A stretch of 6,207 bases of DNA from JAFMDF01 sp039024375 (GTDB lineage: Bacteria > Bacteroidota > Bacteroidia > Chitinophagales > Saprospiraceae). Of the stretch, positions 5,159 to 6,207 are shown piece by piece. A model generated the notes under the pieces. That model made no database searches, was not told the DNA's origin, and saw only the letters and a program-made list of their open reading frames with translations. The stretch lies in assembly GCA_039024375.1 (NCBI GenBank), contig JBCCQK010000495.1, positions 1-6,207 of the forward strand, given 5' to 3'. Within the stretch, counting starts at the first letter, position 1. Each line of letters begins with the position of its first letter. A program made the position numbers and the translations under genes.

Positions 5159-6016
5159 ATGGGTTTATTAAGTGATATGAAACGTTTGTTGTTTGGTGCA
5201 AAAGCTGCTGCGCAGTCTGCTGCCGAAAAAGCCGCCGAGACAGGTAAAGATTTGGGGGGAGATTTGATGGACAAAGCGAACGAAATGGCCGAAAAGGCTA
5301 AAGACATGGCCGAAGATGCCGTGGAACAAGTGAAAAGTAGCGACTTGATGGACAAAGCAGAAGGCATGATGGACAAAGCCAAAAGTGCCGCCAACGAGGC
5401 CATTGAAAAAGTTAAAGAAAGTGATTTGATGGACAAGGCCGAAAATATGATGGAGCAGGCCAAAGAAGTCGCAGGTGACGTGGTAGAATCGACCCTAGAT
5501 GCAACGGGTGACTTGAAAGAAAAGGCGATGGATATGGCGGAAAAAGCTAAAGGGGTAGCCACTAACGTAAAAGAAGGCATCGAATCGGGCGAACTAATGG
5601 ACAATGCCAAAAATATGGCGGGCAACTTAGGCGAAACACTCAAACAAACTGCCGACGGTTTGACCGAAAAAGCCAAAGGTATGGCCGCTGATGTCAAGGA
5701 AGGTATCGAATCGGGCGAATTAATGGACAATGCTAAAAATATGGCGGGCAACTTAGGCGAAACGTTAAAACAAAAAGCTGACGGTTTGACCGAAAAAGCT
5801 AAAAATATGGCCGACGACCTTAAAAATAGCGACCTTGCCAACAAAGCAAGCACAATAGCTGCTAATGTTTCCGAAACCGTCAAAGAGAAAGCGGGTGATT
5901 TATCCGATAAAGCCAGTAAAATGGCGGCCGACGCTACCGAAAAAGCACAAGAATTAGGGGATGACCTTGCGCAAAAAGCAAAGGACGTTAAAGGTGATTT
6001 GGATAAAACGGTTTAG
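5159..6016 (+). CDS. Repetitive LEA-like, highly charged helical protein
   Basis: This 285-residue protein is made almost entirely of Ala, Lys, Asp, Glu, Met, Gly, Leu, Asn and Val. It has no Cys, His, Pro, Trp or Tyr, one Phe (12) and one Arg (9). The N-terminus MGLLSDMKRLLFGAKAAAQ could form a short amphipathic helix that touches a membrane; there is no export signal or membrane span. Residues 35-115 hold three 27-residue units beginning DLMDKA, and 137-220 hold two 42-residue units beginning VKEGIESGELMDNAKNMAG. (E/D)KAK-type motifs recur throughout. The composition matches group 3 late-embryogenesis-abundant and YtxH-like proteins, which are unfolded or helical and protect proteins or membranes in stress; that role is by analogy only. 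The ATG at 5159 follows an A-rich leader without a clear ribosome site. It stands alone, bracketed by inverted repeats. Confidence 0.85.
   Translation: MGLLSDMKRLLFGAKAAAQSAAEKAAETGKDLGGDLMDKANEMAEKAKDMAEDAVEQVKSSDLMDKAEGMMDKAKSAANEAIEKVKESDLMDKAENMMEQAKEVAGDVVESTLDATGDLKEKAMDMAEKAKGVATNVKEGIESGELMDNAKNMAGNLGETLKQTADGLTEKAKGMAADVKEGIESGELMDNAKNMAGNLGETLKQKADGLTEKAKNMADDLKNSDLANKASTIAANVSETVKEKAGDLSDKASKMAADATEKAQELGDDLAQKAKDVKGDLDKTV
5261..5503 (+). repeat. Three 81-base tandem units in the LEA-like gene
   Basis: Units start at 5261, 5342 and 5423, each opening with codons for DLMDKA. The second and third continue EGMMDKAK and ENMMEQAK. Similarity at the ends of the units is weaker, and the DNA has drifted mainly at third codon positions, so this is an old duplication kept as a protein pattern. 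Confidence 0.75.
5567..5818 (+). repeat. Two 126-base tandem units in the LEA-like gene
   Basis: Units 5567-5692 and 5693-5818 encode 42-residue copies that differ at only three residues (T/K, G/N, A/D), while about ten codons differ synonymously. The excess of silent change indicates selection for the protein sequence after an older duplication rather than a very recent slippage event. Confidence 0.8.
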
Positions 6017-6035
6017 TGGTCGAAAATAAGAGGTC

Positions 6036-6066
6036 AGAACCGAGAGTAGAGAGTAGGGACTTGAAA
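6036..6066. repeat. Right arm of the inverted repeat around the LEA-like gene
   Basis: This purine-rich arm, with inner block AGAACCGAGAGTAG, is the inverse complement of 5105-5135 at 27 of 31 positions. It begins 19 bases after the stop codon. The arm is not self-complementary and no T run follows it, so it is not a terminator alone. In a transcript covering both arms, the 5' and 3' ends could pair. Confidence 0.7.
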
Positions 6067-6090
6067 TATTGATAAGGATTAATAAAAAAA

Positions 6091-6119
6091 TAAGTTTACA
6101 TTTTCAAAATTTTAACTTA
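6091..6119. repeat. AT-rich palindrome downstream of the LEA-like gene
   Basis: A 29-base imperfect palindrome is centred on C6105; arms 6091-6104 and 6106-6119 match at 12 of 14 positions, with ends TAAGTT/AACTTA. A second AT-rich hairpin, AAGTGATAAA (6123-6132) with TTTATCATTT (6139-6148), follows after three bases. Together they could mark the 3' end of the LEA-like transcript, but neither has a GC-rich stem with a T run, so termination is only a possibility. Confidence 0.4.
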
Positions 6120-6175
6120 GGAAAGTGATAAAAATAAATTTATCATTTGTCGAGGATTTAGCTAAAACACTTAAA

Positions 6176-6207
6176 ATGAATCGTTTATTTAATTCCTTAT
6201 CCCTAAA
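6176..6207 (+). CDS. Possible start of a gene running off the right edge
   Basis: An ATG at 6176, preceded by an A-rich stretch (CTTAAA), opens a frame with no stop to the window end: MNRLFNSLSL plus a partial codon. A positively charged start with hydrophobic residues would suit the beginning of a signal peptide. Ten codons are too few to distinguish this from chance, and the family is unknown. Confidence 0.22.
   Translation, partial: MNRLFNSLSL

Noticed and set aside
5152..5883. A 243-codon open frame on the - strand opposite the LEA-like gene
   Set aside because: It mirrors the codon repetition of the real gene. Its Leu/Ser/Ala-rich translation arises from the complements of Lys/Glu/Ala codons, and it has no independent support.

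Overview
The window looks like chromosomal DNA from a Bacteroidota bacterium, possibly from the Saprospirales/Chitinophagales side of the phylum. This is judged from moderately AT-rich intergenic DNA, A-rich stretches in place of clear Shine-Dalgarno boxes before most starts, the style of the proteins, and spacers rich in short hairpins and degenerate repeats. The placement is an inference from style, not from a marker gene.

Layout. Positions 1-144 hold an open frame that enters from the left and may be the 3' end of an unrecognised gene. A two-component pair follows on the + strand: a membrane sensor histidine kinase (253-1263) and an OmpR/PhoB-type response regulator (1333-2013), closed by a long hairpin terminator at 2020-2080. 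Two genes then read on the - strand: a small CoA-binding Rossmann protein (2097-2459) and a stand-alone E2 component of a 2-oxoacid dehydrogenase, most likely pyruvate dehydrogenase (2751-4079). A terminator at 2652-2687 separates them, so they are probably transcribed independently. Next is a 1,079-base spacer (4080-5158) with no credible gene but several strong palindromes and short direct repeats. Last is a + strand gene (5159-6016) for a highly charged, repetitive LEA-like helical protein, closely bracketed by a 31-base inverted repeat. The final 30 bases may begin another gene.

How the parts relate. The kinase and regulator almost certainly form one signalling pair; its signal and targets cannot be read here. 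The E2 subunit serves central carbon metabolism, and no E1 or E3 gene is adjacent. The LEA-like protein is probably a cytoplasmic stress or desiccation-type protective protein, by analogy only.

The least ordinary part is 4080-6207: a hairpin-dense spacer followed by a repeat-built protein gene whose coding region is enclosed by matched inverted repeats 23 and 19 bases from its start and stop. Nothing here proves a new system, but this segment most deserves comparison with related genomes.
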